From Ruminiclostridium sp. (GTDB lineage Bacteria; Bacillota_A; Clostridia; Oscillospirales; Ruminococcaceae), in the NCBI GenBank assembly GCA_017550775.1, contig JAFZOA010000645.1, forward strand, positions 1-5,827: 5,827 nucleotides of DNA, in the 5' to 3' direction. The notes under the pieces are model-generated. The model ran no database searches. It was not told where the DNA came from and saw only the letters and a list, made by a program, of their open reading frames with translations. Below, one piece after another: positions 5,292 through 5,827 of this stretch; positions within the stretch are counted from its first letter, which is position 1; every line of letters starts with the position of its first letter. The position numbers were made by a program, and so were the translations under genes.

Positions 5292-5827
5292 TTATTCCCA
5301 CCATCTATATTTTTTGTAGATGTCAATCATTCTTCTCTGAATACAGTCCAATTCCTCTTTCTCGCTTTCTGTAGGTTGACGGTATGGACAAACAATGGAA
5401 CTGACCGAATCAGTATTAACAATAGGTTTCATAAGAAGGAGGATTTGTTGCGTATAGTATGTGAAATCGTTAAGAAATAGGTAACAATCTGACAATAAAT
5501 CTTTAGAAACATAAGTTGCTTCTTGTGAATGAATGAGTGTGTTTAATTCATTCTCTATGTCATCTGAAACATCTAAGTAACTATCAGGGAAATATCCATT
5601 GTAAGTGAAAGAGCTAAGTATATTCTCTATCTCATGTTTGGAACACATATCAATAAATCTTTCGACGAAAGCTTTTTCTCTAGACTTTTGATTAAGTTCC
5701 TGAAGATAAGGAATATATGTAGGATAATGTAATCGAAAAAGAGCGTCGTTACTGAGAATTAGTGATTGAATATCTTCCCAAAAGAAAAAAACAATAGTCC
5801 CAGCCTTGGATAATTCTTTTATAGAAG
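5292..5827 (-). CDS. Unrecognised AT-rich cargo gene, C-terminal part (5' end outside window)
   Basis: On the minus strand this frame is open from the window edge to TAA at 5292-5294, giving 178 visible residues. The Met at 5646-5648 is probably internal, because another 59 sense codons lie upstream of it without a stop. The visible protein starts IKELSKAGTIVFFFWEDIQS, continues with LFRLHYPTYIPYLQELNQKS, and ends in a polar helical part closing on KKYRWWE. I cannot name the family. A hydrophobic strand followed by FWEDI, a short helix and HYP weakly recalls the region just after the nuclease fold in some restriction-endonuclease-like proteins; if so, the catalytic part lies beyond 5827. G+C is about 33% here, far below the neighbouring operon, and the gene is convergent with topB, so it is probably acquired cargo. 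No promoter is visible because the start is outside. Confidence 0.7.
   Translation of the reverse strand, partial: SIKELSKAGTIVFFFWEDIQSLILSNDALFRLHYPTYIPYLQELNQKSREKAFVERFIDMCSKHEIENILSSFTYNGYFPDSYLDVSDDIENELNTLIHSQEATYVSKDLLSDCYLFLNDFTYYTQQILLLMKPIVNTDSVSSIVCPYRQPTESEKEELDCIQRRMIDIYKKYRWWE

Noticed and set aside
5302..5322. Inverted repeat CATCTA / TAGATG around a T-rich loop as a possible terminator of topB
   Set aside because: The stem is only six base pairs with a nine-base loop, no T-run follows it, and it lies inside the codons of the convergent gene.
5292..5648. A complete 118-residue minus-strand gene starting at 5648
   Set aside because: The frame continues without a stop to the window edge, and the upstream translation is coherent protein-like sequence with the same AT-rich codon use, so the gene is longer and partial.

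Overview
The window looks like part of an integrative and conjugative element (ICE), or a related conjugative module, from a gut-type Firmicute, most likely class Clostridia (Ruminococcus/Oscillospiraceae-like). The reasons are the gene content (the end of a VirB4-type ATPase, a CD1108-family membrane protein, a DUF4315-like protein and a plasmid/ICE-type topoisomerase III), strong GGAGG ribosome binding sites throughout, and a G+C content near 50% in the backbone genes. The genus is a guess; the Firmicute conjugative assignment is much firmer.

Layout. Positions 1-190 are the last 62 codons of a VirB4/TraE-like conjugation ATPase. Positions 204-2096 encode a 630-residue single-pass membrane protein that resembles the CD1108 family but ends where the usual peptidoglycan-hydrolase domain should begin. 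Next come a small two-helix membrane protein (2098-2361), a coiled-coil DUF4315-like protein with an acidic tail (2351-2767), an unrecognised acidic 166-residue protein (2724-3224), and topB for DNA topoisomerase III (3237-5288). All six genes lie on the + strand with short gaps or overlaps and read as one operon. The ATPase, the CD1108-like protein and the small membrane protein would belong to the type IV secretion channel. TopB would resolve DNA topology during transfer or replication of the element.

Main surprise. topB carries a single in-frame TAG codon at 4116-4118 (codon 294). It replaces the Tyr of the conserved LYEKKL motif, seven codons before the catalytic Tyr of TYPRTDS. The remaining 683 codons look intact and the total length is normal for the family. 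The gene is therefore either freshly inactivated, read through by amber suppression or reassignment, or affected by a sequencing error. None of the seven true stop codons in the window is TAG.

Right edge. Three bases after the topB stop, a convergent minus-strand gene ends (stop at 5292-5294). It stays open to the window edge at 5827, giving 178 visible residues. The base composition drops to about 33% G+C here (158 of 480 bases counted at 5341-5820) against about 52% in sampled topB lines (93 of 180). This points to a cargo gene of different origin. Its product is not recognised; a short segment weakly recalls the tail of some restriction-endonuclease-like proteins.
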